Shown piece after piece: positions 52,897 to 62,097 of a stretch of 64,000 bases of DNA (position 1 is its first letter; every line of letters begins with the position of its first letter). Source of the DNA: Oceanitalea sp047302425. Its GTDB lineage: Bacteria > Actinomycetota > Actinomycetes > Actinomycetales > Actinomycetaceae. Location: contig NZ_CP154855.1 in the NCBI RefSeq assembly GCF_047302425.1, positions 2,790,001 through 2,854,000 on the forward strand, written 5' to 3'. Below the pieces are notes generated by a model. The model searched no databases and was not told the origin of the DNA. It was given only the letters and a program-made list of their open reading frames with translations. A program made the translations under genes and the position numbers.

Positions 52897-53577
52897 CTAC
52901 GCCTCCCCGAAGCCGTCGTCGACGACCTGGGCGACGGCGTCGAGCACGTGCTCGGCCTGCGGGCCGCTCGCCCGCACCGTCATGAGTGCACCGCCCGGCA
53001 GGCCGAGGCCGATGAGCGCGAGGACGCTGGCGGCGTCGACCCCGTTGACCTCGACGTGGGCGTCGAAGCCGGAGACGAGGCGGGCGAGCTGGGCGGCGGG
53101 GCGGGCGTGCAGCCCCAGCGGGTTGCGCAGCTCCAGCTCCCGCTCGAGCACCTCGCCCCCGAGGCGCTCCTCCGGCCGGCCGCCCTGGGCCCGGGCGAAG
53201 GACAGCGCCGCCTCCTCCGCGGCGCGGCGGACCCCCTCGGCGTCGGCCCCCCCCTGAGCGGCGACGGCCGCGGCGACCGTGCCCTCGACGAGCGGCGCGT
53301 CGGCCAGCAGCACCCGCTCGTCCTCGACCATCTCGAGGACCGACTCGGCGGTCATCGTCGCCGAGCCGAGGTCGGTGAGGACGACGACGCCGTCCTCACC
53401 GTCGGCGGTCAGCTCCCCGACCGCCGTGAGGAGCTTGTCGAAGCTCGTGCCGATGCGGCCGTCGTCGGTGCCCCCGGCCGGCCGCAGACGCACGTCCGGC
53501 GCCATCTGCGCGGCGACCTCGCACACCCCCTGCGCGAGCTGCGCGGAGTGGGAGACGACGACGATCGCCGTCGTCAC
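52897..53577 (-). CDS. dhaM: PTS-dependent dihydroxyacetone kinase subunit DhaM (EIIA-HPr)
   Basis: DhaM passes phosphate from the PTS to DhaL-bound ADP. The 226-residue protein has an N-terminal mannose-type EIIA domain with the phospho-His in VVVSHSAQLA (His10) and a C-terminal HPr domain from about 145 with NPLGLHARPAAQLA. There is no EI-like third domain, unlike the E. coli form. GTG at 53577 overlaps the dhaL stop. It completes dhaK-dhaL-dhaM. Confidence 0.93.
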   Translation of the reverse strand: MTTAIVVVSHSAQLAQGVCEVAAQMAPDVRLRPAGGTDDGRIGTSFDKLLTAVGELTADGEDGVVVLTDLGSATMTAESVLEMVEDERVLLADAPLVEGTVAAAVAAQGGADAEGVRRAAEEAALSFARAQGGRPEERLGGEVLERELELRNPLGLHARPAAQLARLVSGFDAHVEVNGVDAASVLALIGLGLPGGALMTVRASGPQAEHVLDAVAQVVDDGFGEA

Positions 53578-54227
53578 GGCACGGCCCCCGCATCCCCGCC
53601 GGCGGCGTCCGCCGCGGCGCGCAGGATGAGGGCGCTGGACTGGGCGCCCGGGTCGCGGTGACCGGCCGAGCGCTCCCCGAGGTAGCTGGCCCGGCCCTTG
53701 CGGGCGACCATCGGCTCGGTGGCCTCGGCGCCGGCCGCGGCGGCGTCGGCGGCGGCCTCGAGGGCGGCGCGGGCGCCGCCGCCGCCGGTGGCCACCCCGC
53801 GGGCGGCCTCGGCGGCCGGCGCGAGGGCGTCGACCATCGTCTTGTCCCCCGCCTCGGCCTTGCCGCGGGCGGTGACGCCCTCGACGGCGGCGGTGAGGAG
53901 CGCGGCGACCCCCTCGGCGTCCACCGGGCCGTCCCCCGCCGCGGTGGCGGCGCGGAGGAAGGCCGTGCCGTACAGCGGGCCGGCGGCGCCCCCGACGGTG
54001 GACATCAGGGTGGTGGCGATGAGCTTGAGCGCCGCCTGCGGGGTCTCGAGCGACGCCTCGGCGAGCTTGGCGGCCACGGCGGTGAAGCCCCGGTCGAGGT
54101 TGTCCCCGTGGTCACCGTCCCCGATGGCGCGGTCGAGCTCCATGAGCGCGATGCGGTTCTCGGAGATCACGCGCTGGGCGGTCTCGGCCCAGCGCAGCAC
54201 CCAGGCGGTGTCGAGCGTGTCGTTCAT
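53574..54227 (-). CDS. dhaL: Dihydroxyacetone kinase ADP-binding subunit DhaL
   Basis: DhaL carries ADP/ATP and, together with DhaK, phosphorylates dihydroxyacetone. The 217-residue helical protein shows the ADP/Mg site DGDHGDN at 37-43, STVGGAAGPLYG, GDKTMVDAL and the C-terminal GRASYLGERSAGHRDPGA. ATG at 54227, 7 nt after the dhaK stop region. It overlaps dhaM by 4 nt (GTGA). Confidence 0.95.
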   Translation of the reverse strand: MNDTLDTAWVLRWAETAQRVISENRIALMELDRAIGDGDHGDNLDRGFTAVAAKLAEASLETPQAALKLIATTLMSTVGGAAGPLYGTAFLRAATAAGDGPVDAEGVAALLTAAVEGVTARGKAEAGDKTMVDALAPAAEAARGVATGGGGARAALEAAADAAAAGAEATEPMVARKGRASYLGERSAGHRDPGAQSSALILRAAADAAGGDAGAVP

Positions 54228-54234
54228 GCGGTCC

Positions 54235-55236
54235 TCACATTCCCTGACGCAGTGCCACTGTGTGGGCAGGAGCGTCCCACAGCGCGATGAGCTCCTCGTC
54301 CAGCGGCATGACGCTGATGCTCGCGCCCGCCATGTCGAGGGAGGTGACGTAGCTGCCCACGAGCGAGCGTGCCACGGTCGCCCCGCGCTCCTCCAGGCGG
54401 CGGCGGGCCGCGCCGTAGAGCACGTACAGCTCGAGTGCCGGGGTCGCGCCCATGCCGTTGACGAGGAGGAGGACCTCGCGCCCGGACACGTCGCCGAGGT
54501 CGGCGAGCACGGCCTCGAGGAGGAGGTCGGCGGTCTCGTCCGCGGAGGCGGCCTTGACGCGCTTGCGGCCCGGCTCGCCGTGGATGCCGATGCCGAGCTC
54601 GACCTCGTCGTCCTCGAGGTCGAAGGAGGGGCGGCCCGCAGCGGGGACGGTGGGCGCGTGGAGGGCGATGCCCATGGTGCGCACCGCGGCGGCGGTGCGC
54701 TCGGCGACGGCGACGACGGCGTCGAGGTCGTCACCGCGCTCGGCCGCCGCCCCGGCGATCTTCTCGACGACGAGGGTGCCGGCCACGCCGCGGCGCCCGG
54801 CCGTCCACGTCGAGTCCTCGACGGCGACGTCGTCCGCGACGAGGACGCTGCGCACCGCCATCCCCTCGGCCGCGCCGAGCTCGGCGGCGACCTCGAAGTT
54901 GAGGACGTCGCCGGTGTAGTTCTTGACGATCTGGATGACCCCGGCGCCGCCGTCGGCGGCCTGCATGGCGGCGAGGATCGGCTCGGGGCTCGGTGAGGTG
55001 AAGACGGCCCCGGGCACGGCGGCGTCGAGCATGCCGGCCCCGACGAAGCCGGCGTGGAGCGGCTCGTGGCCGCTGCCGCCACCGGAGACGAGCCCGACCT
55101 TCCCGCTGACGGCGCCCCCGGCGCGGGAGACGAAGAGCGGGTCGGTGCTGGCGGTGAGGATGTCGGCGTGCGCGGCCACGAGGCCGGCGACCGACTCGGT
55201 GACGACGTCACCGGGGTCGTTGATGAGCTTCTTCAC
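54235..55236 (-). CDS. dhaK: Dihydroxyacetone kinase subunit DhaK
   Basis: DhaK binds dihydroxyacetone covalently through a histidine hemiaminal. The 333-residue protein has GLVSGGGSGHEPLHAGFVG, VKNYTGDVLNFEVAAE and the substrate His219 in GIHGEPGRKR. GTG at 55236 follows AGGGAGA. First gene of the dhaKLM operon; a TACGGT -10-like box at 55341-55346 is a possible promoter. The system implies use of dihydroxyacetone or glycerol. Confidence 0.95.
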   Translation of the reverse strand: MKKLINDPGDVVTESVAGLVAAHADILTASTDPLFVSRAGGAVSGKVGLVSGGGSGHEPLHAGFVGAGMLDAAVPGAVFTSPSPEPILAAMQAADGGAGVIQIVKNYTGDVLNFEVAAELGAAEGMAVRSVLVADDVAVEDSTWTAGRRGVAGTLVVEKIAGAAAERGDDLDAVVAVAERTAAAVRTMGIALHAPTVPAAGRPSFDLEDDEVELGIGIHGEPGRKRVKAASADETADLLLEAVLADLGDVSGREVLLLVNGMGATPALELYVLYGAARRRLEERGATVARSLVGSYVTSLDMAGASISVMPLDEELIALWDAPAHTVALRQGM

Positions 55237-55385
55237 TGCGGTCTCCCTCGTCGTCGTGGGGCGGCGCGCACTGCCGCGCCGCGGCAGTGGCCGCCTCCCG
55301 GCGGGCTGACGCAGGCCGGTGAGGACCTCCGCCTCACCACACCGTACTCGGCCGGTGCGACACGAGCCGCTGGTTCCGCGCACGA

Positions 55386-55418
55386 GCGCAGGGCGGCCGG
55401 GGTGCGGCCGCCCTGCGC
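55386..55418 (-). terminator. Hairpin downstream of the methyltransferase gene
   Basis: GCGCAGGGCGGCC and GGCCGCCCTGCGC make a 13-bp perfect stem with a 7-nt loop, 8 nt past the methyltransferase stop. It has no T-run. The rest of the 189-bp gap to dhaK shows no gene. Confidence 0.55.
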
Positions 55419-55425
55419 AGCGGGT

Positions 55426-56280
55426 TCAGCGTCGCCGGCCGACGAGGAGCAGGTACTCCCAGCCCATGGAGAACCCGCCGCCGTCGCGGCGGCCGAAGCG
55501 GTCCGCGACGCCGGTGAGGGCAGCGTCGAGCCCGGCCAGGGCCTCGGCGTCGTCGGCGTGGGACCTGTAGAGCGCGACGGTCGGGCCGTACCTCGTGGCG
55601 AAGAAGTCCCGGAAGTCCTCCGGCCCGGTGAACCGGTCGACCGTGAGCGTGCGGCGCTCGGCGGTGCGGACCTCGACCCGGTCCCCGAGGATCTCGCGCA
55701 GGTGCCCCTTGTCGCGCCAGCGCGGCGCCGGCTGCGCGCCCGGGGGCGGGGTCGGCGCGTAGGGCCGGACGGCGGCGAAGAGCTGGCCGATGAAGCCCTC
55801 GGGGGTCCACGCGGTGAGCGCGACCGTCCCGCCGGGCCGGCAGACGCGGACGAGCTCGTCCGCCGCCCGCTCGTGGTGCGGGGCGAACATGACCCCGACG
55901 CAGGAGGTGACGACGTCGAAGGAGGCGTCGGGGAAGGGCAGGTCCTCGGCGTCGGCCTCGACCCACTCGACGGTGGCGCCGACCTGCCGGGCACGTGCGG
56001 CGCCTGCCTCGAGGAGCGCCGGGGTGAGGTCGGCGGCGACCACCTGCGCGCCGCTGAGCGCGGCGCGGACGGCGACGTTCCCGGACCCGGCGGCGACGTC
56101 GAGGACGGCCTGGCCGGGTCCCACCCCGGCCTCCGCGACGAGCTCGGCGCCGAGGGCGGGGATGACCTCCTCCGCGACGGACGGGTAGTCACCCAGCGCC
56201 CACATGGCGCGGTGCCGGGCCTTGAGGTCCCGGTCGGCGGCGGTCCCGGGACCGGCGCTGGTGACGGTGGACTGTGTCAT
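55426..56280 (-). CDS. Class I SAM-dependent methyltransferase
   Basis: This 284-residue enzyme has the SAM-binding motif VLDVAAGSGNVAVRAAL, motif II-like AQVVAADLTPALLEA, a third motif near EADAEDLPFPDASFDVVTSCVGVMF and a C-terminal region of its own. It is close to methyltransferase type 11/UbiE-like proteins, but the substrate is unknown. ATG at 56280 with AAAGGGG upstream. It is divergent from an HxlR regulator across 149 nt, which suggests direct control by that regulator. Confidence 0.87.
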   Translation of the reverse strand: MTQSTVTSAGPGTAADRDLKARHRAMWALGDYPSVAEEVIPALGAELVAEAGVGPGQAVLDVAAGSGNVAVRAALSGAQVVAADLTPALLEAGAARARQVGATVEWVEADAEDLPFPDASFDVVTSCVGVMFAPHHERAADELVRVCRPGGTVALTAWTPEGFIGQLFAAVRPYAPTPPPGAQPAPRWRDKGHLREILGDRVEVRTAERRTLTVDRFTGPEDFRDFFATRYGPTVALYRSHADDAEALAGLDAALTGVADRFGRRDGGGFSMGWEYLLLVGRRR

Positions 56281-56377
56281 GGCGAACCCCTTTCTCGTTG
56301 GCTGGTTCGCCTCCAGGGTCCGGCGGGCCGCGGGCGCGCCTCCAGTGTCATCTGTGTAGCGGCGGAGGTACTGGATC

Positions 56378-56416
56378 TGTACTTGTCGCGGGGCGGCGGG
56401 CGGGCGTGTACTTGTC
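56378..56416. promoter_or_regulatory. Direct repeats TGTACTTGTC in the HxlR-methyltransferase gap
   Basis: TGTACTTGTC occurs at 56378-56387 and again at 56407-56416, 29 nt apart start to start, just before the HxlR gene. A GTACTGGATCTGTAC-like inverted element overlaps the first. These are candidate HxlR operators. Confidence 0.45.
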
Positions 56417-56429
56417 ACCGGAGGCTGCG

Positions 56430-57101
56430 ATGACGAGCTACGGCCAGTTCTGTCCCGTCGCCAAGGCGATGGAGATCCTCGACGAGAGGTGGACGCTCCT
56501 CGTCGTGCGGGAGATGCTCTCCGGCAGCCGCCACTTCAACGAGCTGCGCCGCGGTGTTCCGCGCATGTCGCCCGCGCTGCTGTCCAAGCGGCTGCGGACC
56601 CTCGAGCGCGCGGGCCTGGTGCGGCGCGAGGGTACGCGCGGCAAGGTCGGCTACACGCTCACCGAGGCGGGCCGCGACCTCGAGGGGGTGGTGACCTCCC
56701 TCGGGGTCTGGAGCCTGCGGTGGATCGGCGACCTCGGCGAGGAGGACCTCGACCCGCACCTGCTGTTCTGGGACATGCGCCGGACCATCCCCGTCGCGGC
56801 GTGGCCGCGTACCCGCACGGTGCTCGCCTTCCACCTCACCGACCTGCCGCCGCGCGACGCCGCCTGGTGGCTCGTCGTCGCCGGCGACGAGGTCGACGTG
56901 TGCGACTACGACCCGGGCTACGACGTCACCGTCGACGTCGAGACCACCCTGCGCACGCTCGTCGAGCTGTGGCGCGCCGACACGACGTGGGAGCGCGCGC
57001 TCGGCTCGGGCGCCGTGCGGCTCACCGGGCCGAGCGAGGCCCGGCGGGCCGTGCCAGGGTGGCTGGGCCGGATGAGTCTCGCCGACCTCGCCCACGCGTA
57101 G
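56430..57101 (+). CDS. HxlR-family transcriptional regulator
   Basis: This 223-residue protein has the HxlR winged helix (CPVAKAMEILDERWTLLVVREMLSGSRHFNELRRGVPRMSPALLSKRLRTLERAGLVRRE). A C-terminal SCP2-like extension of about 120 residues follows, which is longer than in the classic 110-residue HxlR proteins and may bind a small molecule. Cys8 near the N-terminus is the redox or effector Cys seen in some HxlR members. ATG at 56430 follows CGGAGG. Convergent with folC (3 nt apart). Confidence 0.9.
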   Translation: MTSYGQFCPVAKAMEILDERWTLLVVREMLSGSRHFNELRRGVPRMSPALLSKRLRTLERAGLVRREGTRGKVGYTLTEAGRDLEGVVTSLGVWSLRWIGDLGEEDLDPHLLFWDMRRTIPVAAWPRTRTVLAFHLTDLPPRDAAWWLVVAGDEVDVCDYDPGYDVTVDVETTLRTLVELWRADTTWERALGSGAVRLTGPSEARRAVPGWLGRMSLADLAHA

Positions 57102-57104
57102 CGG

Positions 57105-58631
57105 TCAGCCGCCGCGCCGCAGGAGCTGGCGCGCCTCCCCGACGAGGACGACCGAGCCGGTGACGAGGACGGCCCCGCCCGGCTCGCCGCCGTACTCCGC
57201 GCGGGCCGCCGCGAGGTCGATGGCCTCGTCGATCCGGTCGGTGACGTGGACGCGGTCGGCGTCGAAGATGTCCCGCGCCAGCTCGGCGAGGTCCTCGACG
57301 TCGTGCGCCCGGCTCGTCCCCGCCCGGGTGACGACGATCTCGGTGAGCATCGGCTCGAGCCCCGAGAGGATCGCCTCGGCGTCCTTGTCGGCCATGACGC
57401 CGACGACGCCCACCACGCGCCGCAGGTCGAAGGCCTCCTCCAGGGCGGTGCGCAGCACCTCGACCCCGGCGGGGTTGTGCGCAGCGTCGACGAGGACGGT
57501 GGGGCTCGTGCGGACGAGCTCGAGGCGGCCGGGCGAGTCGACGGAGGCGAGGGCGTGCTCGACGACCTCCCCGCTCAGCGACCCGCCGCCGAAGAAGGCC
57601 TCGACGGCGGTGACCGCGAGCAGCGCGTTGTGCGCCTGGTGGGCGCCGTGGAGCGGGAGGAAGACGTCGGTGTAGGTCGCGGCCGGGGTGCGCAGGACGA
57701 GCATCTGCCCGCCGACGGCGAGCTGGCGGTCGACGACCTCCATGTCCTGCTCGTCGACGACGAGACGGGCGCCCAGCGCGTGAACGGCGTCGGCGATGAC
57801 GGGCACGACGTCGTCGTGCTGGGCGGCGCTCACCACCGTGGAGCCGGGCGTGAGGATGCCGACCTTCTCCCCCGCGATCTCCTCCAGGGTGTGCCCGAGC
57901 CACTGCTCGTGGTCCCGGGAGATCGGGGTGAGGATCTCGACGGTGCCGTCGGCGACGTTCGTCGCGTCCCAGCGCCCGCCCATGCCCGTCTCGACGACGA
58001 CGACGTCGACGGGTGCGTCGGCGAAGGCCGCGTAGCCCATGACGACGAAGACCTCGAAGAAGCTCAGCCGCGGCCCACCCTCGGCGCGGGAGCGCTCGTC
58101 GACCATCTCGACGTACGGGGCGACGTCCTCCCACGTCCGCACGAAGGCCTCGGGGCTGATCGGCTCGCCGTCGATCGCGATGCGCTCGCGCACGGTCGAC
58201 AGGTGCGGGGAGGTGAATCGCCCCGTGCGCAGGCCGCGCTCGCGCAGCAGCCGCTCGACGATCCGCGCCGTCGACGTCTTGCCGTTGGTCCCGGCGATGT
58301 GGATGACCGGGTAGGCGCGCTGCGGCTCGCCGAGGAGGTCGAGGACGGCCCGCACCCGCTCGAGGCTGGGCTGGACGTCGTGCTCGGGGGCCCTGGTGAG
58401 GATCTCGGTGTAGATCCGGTGGACCTCCGTCTCGGCCTGGGCGCGGGCGACCGGGTCGACGACGGGGCTCGGGTCGGAGGAGGCGAGGACGTCGTCGACG
58501 ACCGTCGGGTCGGGGCCGCTGAACAGGCCGGAGGCGACGAGCTCCTGGGCGGCGCGGTCGTGCTCGGCCTGCGCCTCCTCCGCGGCGTCCGCGGCCTCGT
58601 CGGGGCTGTCGGTCTCGAAGTAGTCGGTCAC
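57105..58631 (-). CDS. folC: Folylpolyglutamate synthase/dihydrofolate synthase
   Basis: FolC joins glutamate to dihydropteroate and folates. From the GTG at 58631, which overlaps the ileS stop, the protein is 508 residues. After an acidic N-terminal extension of about 65 residues come the P-loop GTNGKTS (114-120), the SPHLSTVRERIAID block, VVETGMGGRWDATN and the C-terminal glutamate ligase domain (DAAHNPAGVEVL). The frame stays open far into ileS above this start, but nothing there is conserved. Confidence 0.95.
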   Translation of the reverse strand: MTDYFETDSPDEAADAAEEAQAEHDRAAQELVASGLFSGPDPTVVDDVLASSDPSPVVDPVARAQAETEVHRIYTEILTRAPEHDVQPSLERVRAVLDLLGEPQRAYPVIHIAGTNGKTSTARIVERLLRERGLRTGRFTSPHLSTVRERIAIDGEPISPEAFVRTWEDVAPYVEMVDERSRAEGGPRLSFFEVFVVMGYAAFADAPVDVVVVETGMGGRWDATNVADGTVEILTPISRDHEQWLGHTLEEIAGEKVGILTPGSTVVSAAQHDDVVPVIADAVHALGARLVVDEQDMEVVDRQLAVGGQMLVLRTPAATYTDVFLPLHGAHQAHNALLAVTAVEAFFGGGSLSGEVVEHALASVDSPGRLELVRTSPTVLVDAAHNPAGVEVLRTALEEAFDLRRVVGVVGVMADKDAEAILSGLEPMLTEIVVTRAGTSRAHDVEDLAELARDIFDADRVHVTDRIDEAIDLAAARAEYGGEPGGAVLVTGSVVLVGEARQLLRRGG

Positions 58632-61600
58632 GGCTGCACGACCTCCAGGCGGACGGCGATCTCGTCGGTGGGGCTGACGTCGACGGTGAGGGAGACCGCG
58701 AGGGTCTCCTCGGTGACGAGGTCGGCGTGGTTCTCGATCCAGCGGGCGTAGCGTCCGGGAACGTCGACGGCGAGGGCGATGCGGTCGGTGACGTGCAGGC
58801 CGGCGGCCTTGCGCTCGTCCTGGACGCGGCGCACGACGTCGCGGGCGACGCCCTCGGCGAGGAGCTCGTCGTCCAGGGCGGTGTCGAGGACGACGAAGCC
58901 GCCGCCGTCGAGCACGCCCGCGGCACGCTCGTCGCCCGGACGGTCCTCGACCTCCGTCGTCAGCGTGTACTCCTGCTCCTCCAGGGCGATGCCGTCGACG
59001 ACGACGCCGCCGTCGACCTGCTCCCAGGCGCCCGAGCGGGCGGCCTTGATGACGCGCTGGACGTCCTTGCCGAGGCGGGGGCCGGCGGCGCGGGCGTTGA
59101 CGGTGAGCTTGGTGTAGACGCCGTACTCCTGGGCGGCGTCGTCGGCGAGCGAGCGCAGCTCGACGGCCTTGACGTTGACCTCGTCGGCGATGAGCCGGGT
59201 GAAGGGCTCGAGCGCCGCCGGCTCGTCGGTGACGACCTGGAGGGTGCGCAGCGGCTGGCGCACCCGCAGGGAGCCGGCCTTGCGCAGGCCCAGGGTGGTG
59301 GAGACGACGTCGCGCACGCGGTCCATGGTGGCGACGAGCTCGTCGGCGGCGAAGGCGTCGTCGAGGACTGGCCAGTCGGTGAGGTGGACGCTGCGCCCAC
59401 CGGTGAGCCCGCGCCACACCTCCTCGGTGACGAGCGGCGCGAGCGGCGCCATGACGCGCATGAGGACCTCGAGCGCGGTGTGCAGGGTGTTGAACGCATC
59501 GGTGTCCTCCGCCCAGAAGCGGTCGCGGGAGGTACGCACGTACCAGTTGGTGAGGACGTCGAGGTGCTCGCGCACGGCCTGGCAGGCGCCGGGCACGTCG
59601 TAGGCCTCGAGCATGGTGCGCACGTCGGCGGCCAGCGTGCGGGTGCGGGCGAGGAGGTAGCGGTCCATGACCGGCAGGCCGGCCGCCTCCTCGGGGGTGA
59701 CCTCGCGGCCCACGATGCCCTGGCCGCCGTTGGCGGCGCCGGCGTACAGGGACAGGAAGTACCACGTGTTCCACACCGGCAGCAGCACCTGGCGGACGTT
59801 CTCCCGGATGCCCTCCTCGGTGACGACGAGGTTGCCGCCGCGCAGGATCGGGGAGGCCATGAGGAACCAGCGCATCGCGTCCGAGCCGTCGCGGTCGAAG
59901 ACCTCGTTGACGTCGGGGTAGTTGCGCAGCGACTTGCTCATCTTGCGGCCGTCGGAGCCCAGGACGATGCCGTGGGAGACCGACGTCGTGAACGCGGGGC
60001 GGTCGAAGAGGGCGGTCGCCAGGACGTGGAGGGTGTAGAACCAGCCGCGGGTCTGGCCGATGTACTCGACGATGAAGTCGCCCGGGTAGTGGTGCTCGAA
60101 CCACTCGCGGTTCTCGAAGGGGTAGTGCACCTGGGCGTAGGGCATCGAGCCGGAGTCGAACCACACGTCGAGGACGTCGGGGATGCGGCGCATCGTCGAC
60201 CGGCCGGTCGGGTCGTCCGGGTTGGGGCGGGTGAGCTCGTCGATGAAGGGGCGGTGGAGGTTGGGCTCGCCGTCGCGGCCCACCGGCAGGCGCCCGAAGT
60301 CGGCCTCGAGCTCGGCGAAGGAGCCGTAGACGTCGATGCGCGGGTACTCGGGGTTGTCGGAGACCCACACCGGGATCGGGGTGCCCCAGTAGCGGTTGCG
60401 GGAGATCGACCAGTCGCGCGCGCCGGCGAGCCAGTTGCCGAACTGGCCGTCCTTGATGTGGTCGGGCACCCAGGTGATCTGCTGGTTGAGCTCGACCATC
60501 CGGTCGCGGAACTCGGTGACGCGCACGAACCAGCTCGTCACCGCCTTGTAGATGAGCGGCTGGCGGCAGCGCCAGCAGTGCGGGTAGGAGTGGTCGTAGG
60601 TCTCCTGGCGCACCAGGACGGGCCGCTCGGCCTCGGGCCGGCGCCCGATCGGGCCCGTGGCGTTCTTGAGGTCGGCGATGATCGCACGGTTGGCCTCGAG
60701 GACCTGCGTGCCGGCGTAGTCGGCGACCTCGGAGGTGAAGCGGCCGCCGTCGTCGACGGGGACGACGGTGCCGATGCCGGCGGCGGCGGACACGGCCATG
60801 TCGTCCTCACCGAAGGCGGGGGCCTGGTGGACGATCCCGGTGCCGTCGTCGGTGGAGACGTAGTCGGCGGTGAGGATCGTCCACACGTTCTCGCCCAGGC
60901 CCTCGCGGCCGACGAAGTAGTCGAAGACGGGCGCGTAGCGGCGCCCGGCCAGCTCGCGTCCCGTCGTCGTCGCGACGACCTGCGGCTCCTCACCGAGCTC
61001 GCGGGCGTAGGCGCCCACGCGGGCCGCCGCGAGGAGAACCTTCTCCCCCGCGAGCGCCCCCTCGGAGGGGACGACGGTGACGTACTCGACGTCCGGGCCG
61101 ACGGCGAGGGACAGGTTGGAGGGCAGCGTCCAGGGGGTGGTCGTCCAGATGAGGGCGAGCTCGCCGCTCTCCAGGCGCAGCCCCACCGTGACCGCCGGGT
61201 CCTGGCGCATCTGGTAGACGTCGTCGTCCATGCGCAGCTCGTGGTTGGACAGCGGGGTCTGGTCGTTCCAGCAGTAGGGCAGCACGCGGTAGCCCTCGTA
61301 GGCCAGGCCCTTGTCGTAGAGCTGCTTGAAGGCCCAGATGACCGACTCCATGTAGGAGGAGTCGAGGGTCTTGTAGTCGTTGTCGAAGTCCACCCAGCGT
61401 GCCTGACGGGTGACGTACTCGCGCCACTCGCCGGTGTAGCGCAGGACGGAGTCCTCGCAGGCCTTGTTGAAGGCCTCGATGCCCATCTCCTCGATCTCGG
61501 ACTTGTCCGTGATCCCCAGGGTGCGCTCGGCCTCGAGCTCGGCGGGCAGGCCGTGGGTGTCCCAGCCGAAGCGGCGCTCCACCCGGCGCCCGAGCTGGGT

Positions 61601-61861
61601 CTGGAAGCGGCCGACGACGTCCTTGACGTAGCCGGTGAGGAGGTGGCCGTAGTGGGGCAGGCCGTTGGCGAAGGGCGGGCCGTCGTAGAAGACGAACTCG
61701 TTGCTCCCGTCCTCGCCGGCGGGCCGGTTGTCGATCGACGCCTGGAAGGTGCCGTCGGCCGCCCAGTGGGCGAGCACCTGCTGCTCGAGCTCCGGGAACC
61801 GCGGGGAGGCCGGGACCTCGCCGCCGGTCTGGTGGCGCGGGTAGCGGGGGGTGGTGGCCAT
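58628..61861 (-). CDS. ileS: Isoleucyl-tRNA synthetase (type 2)
   Basis: IleRS charges tRNA-Ile. From the ATG at 61861 the protein is 1077 residues, the size of the eukaryote-like type 2 enzyme. The catalytic motifs are PFANGLPHYGH (HYGH at 70-73) and KMSKS at 640-644; the CP1 editing domain lies between, and a zinc-like C-terminal region follows. Type 2 enzymes are often less sensitive to mupirocin; that is inference. AGGAG lies 8 nt above the ATG. It is preceded by a T-box leader and overlaps folC. Confidence 0.96.
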   Translation of the reverse strand: MATTPRYPRHQTGGEVPASPRFPELEQQVLAHWAADGTFQASIDNRPAGEDGSNEFVFYDGPPFANGLPHYGHLLTGYVKDVVGRFQTQLGRRVERRFGWDTHGLPAELEAERTLGITDKSEIEEMGIEAFNKACEDSVLRYTGEWREYVTRQARWVDFDNDYKTLDSSYMESVIWAFKQLYDKGLAYEGYRVLPYCWNDQTPLSNHELRMDDDVYQMRQDPAVTVGLRLESGELALIWTTTPWTLPSNLSLAVGPDVEYVTVVPSEGALAGEKVLLAAARVGAYARELGEEPQVVATTTGRELAGRRYAPVFDYFVGREGLGENVWTILTADYVSTDDGTGIVHQAPAFGEDDMAVSAAAGIGTVVPVDDGGRFTSEVADYAGTQVLEANRAIIADLKNATGPIGRRPEAERPVLVRQETYDHSYPHCWRCRQPLIYKAVTSWFVRVTEFRDRMVELNQQITWVPDHIKDGQFGNWLAGARDWSISRNRYWGTPIPVWVSDNPEYPRIDVYGSFAELEADFGRLPVGRDGEPNLHRPFIDELTRPNPDDPTGRSTMRRIPDVLDVWFDSGSMPYAQVHYPFENREWFEHHYPGDFIVEYIGQTRGWFYTLHVLATALFDRPAFTTSVSHGIVLGSDGRKMSKSLRNYPDVNEVFDRDGSDAMRWFLMASPILRGGNLVVTEEGIRENVRQVLLPVWNTWYFLSLYAGAANGGQGIVGREVTPEEAAGLPVMDRYLLARTRTLAADVRTMLEAYDVPGACQAVREHLDVLTNWYVRTSRDRFWAEDTDAFNTLHTALEVLMRVMAPLAPLVTEEVWRGLTGGRSVHLTDWPVLDDAFAADELVATMDRVRDVVSTTLGLRKAGSLRVRQPLRTLQVVTDEPAALEPFTRLIADEVNVKAVELRSLADDAAQEYGVYTKLTVNARAAGPRLGKDVQRVIKAARSGAWEQVDGGVVVDGIALEEQEYTLTTEVEDRPGDERAAGVLDGGGFVVLDTALDDELLAEGVARDVVRRVQDERKAAGLHVTDRIALAVDVPGRYARWIENHADLVTEETLAVSLTVDVSPTDEIAVRLEVVQP

Positions 61862-62092
61862 GGTGGTGGTGCTCCTCGTCGTCGTTCGCGTCGCTGCGAG
61901 GACGACGACGTACCCGCCCTGGCGGGTCCGCTGCCGCGGTACCACCTCGCTTGCCACCGGGTCCTCGGCCGCAGCCACGGCCCGGGGCCACTCTCGCGCG
62001 GGGGTGACGGTCCGCAACCGGCCGGTTCTACTGGGAGCCGGGGCTCCGTTCTTCCGGCGGCTCACCGGTGATGGCCGGGTCGATGCCTGTGC
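61862..62092 (-). ncRNA. Ultrashort-Stem-I T-box riboswitch leader of ileS
   Basis: The conserved T-box AGGTGGTACCGCGG sits at 61934-61947 on the minus strand, 73 nt above the ileS ATG. Upstream the leader has a small Stem I with an Ile specifier ATC (62070-62072) in the ACCGG context, GGAAGAAC and the antiterminator-like GAGAGTGGCCCC. There is no T-run after the T-box. Instead CGTCGTCGTCCTCG can pair with sequence next to and over the AGGAG ribosome-binding site, so control by uncharged tRNA-Ile should act on translation. The leader is about 230 nt. Confidence 0.85.
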
Positions 62093-62097
62093 CCGGA

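Noticed and set aside
58632..60368. Open frame running from folC far upstream, inside ileS
   Set aside because: It is the folC frame continuing through a different frame of ileS with low-complexity Arg/Pro content and no conservation. The folC start at 58631 overlaps the ileS stop in the standard way.
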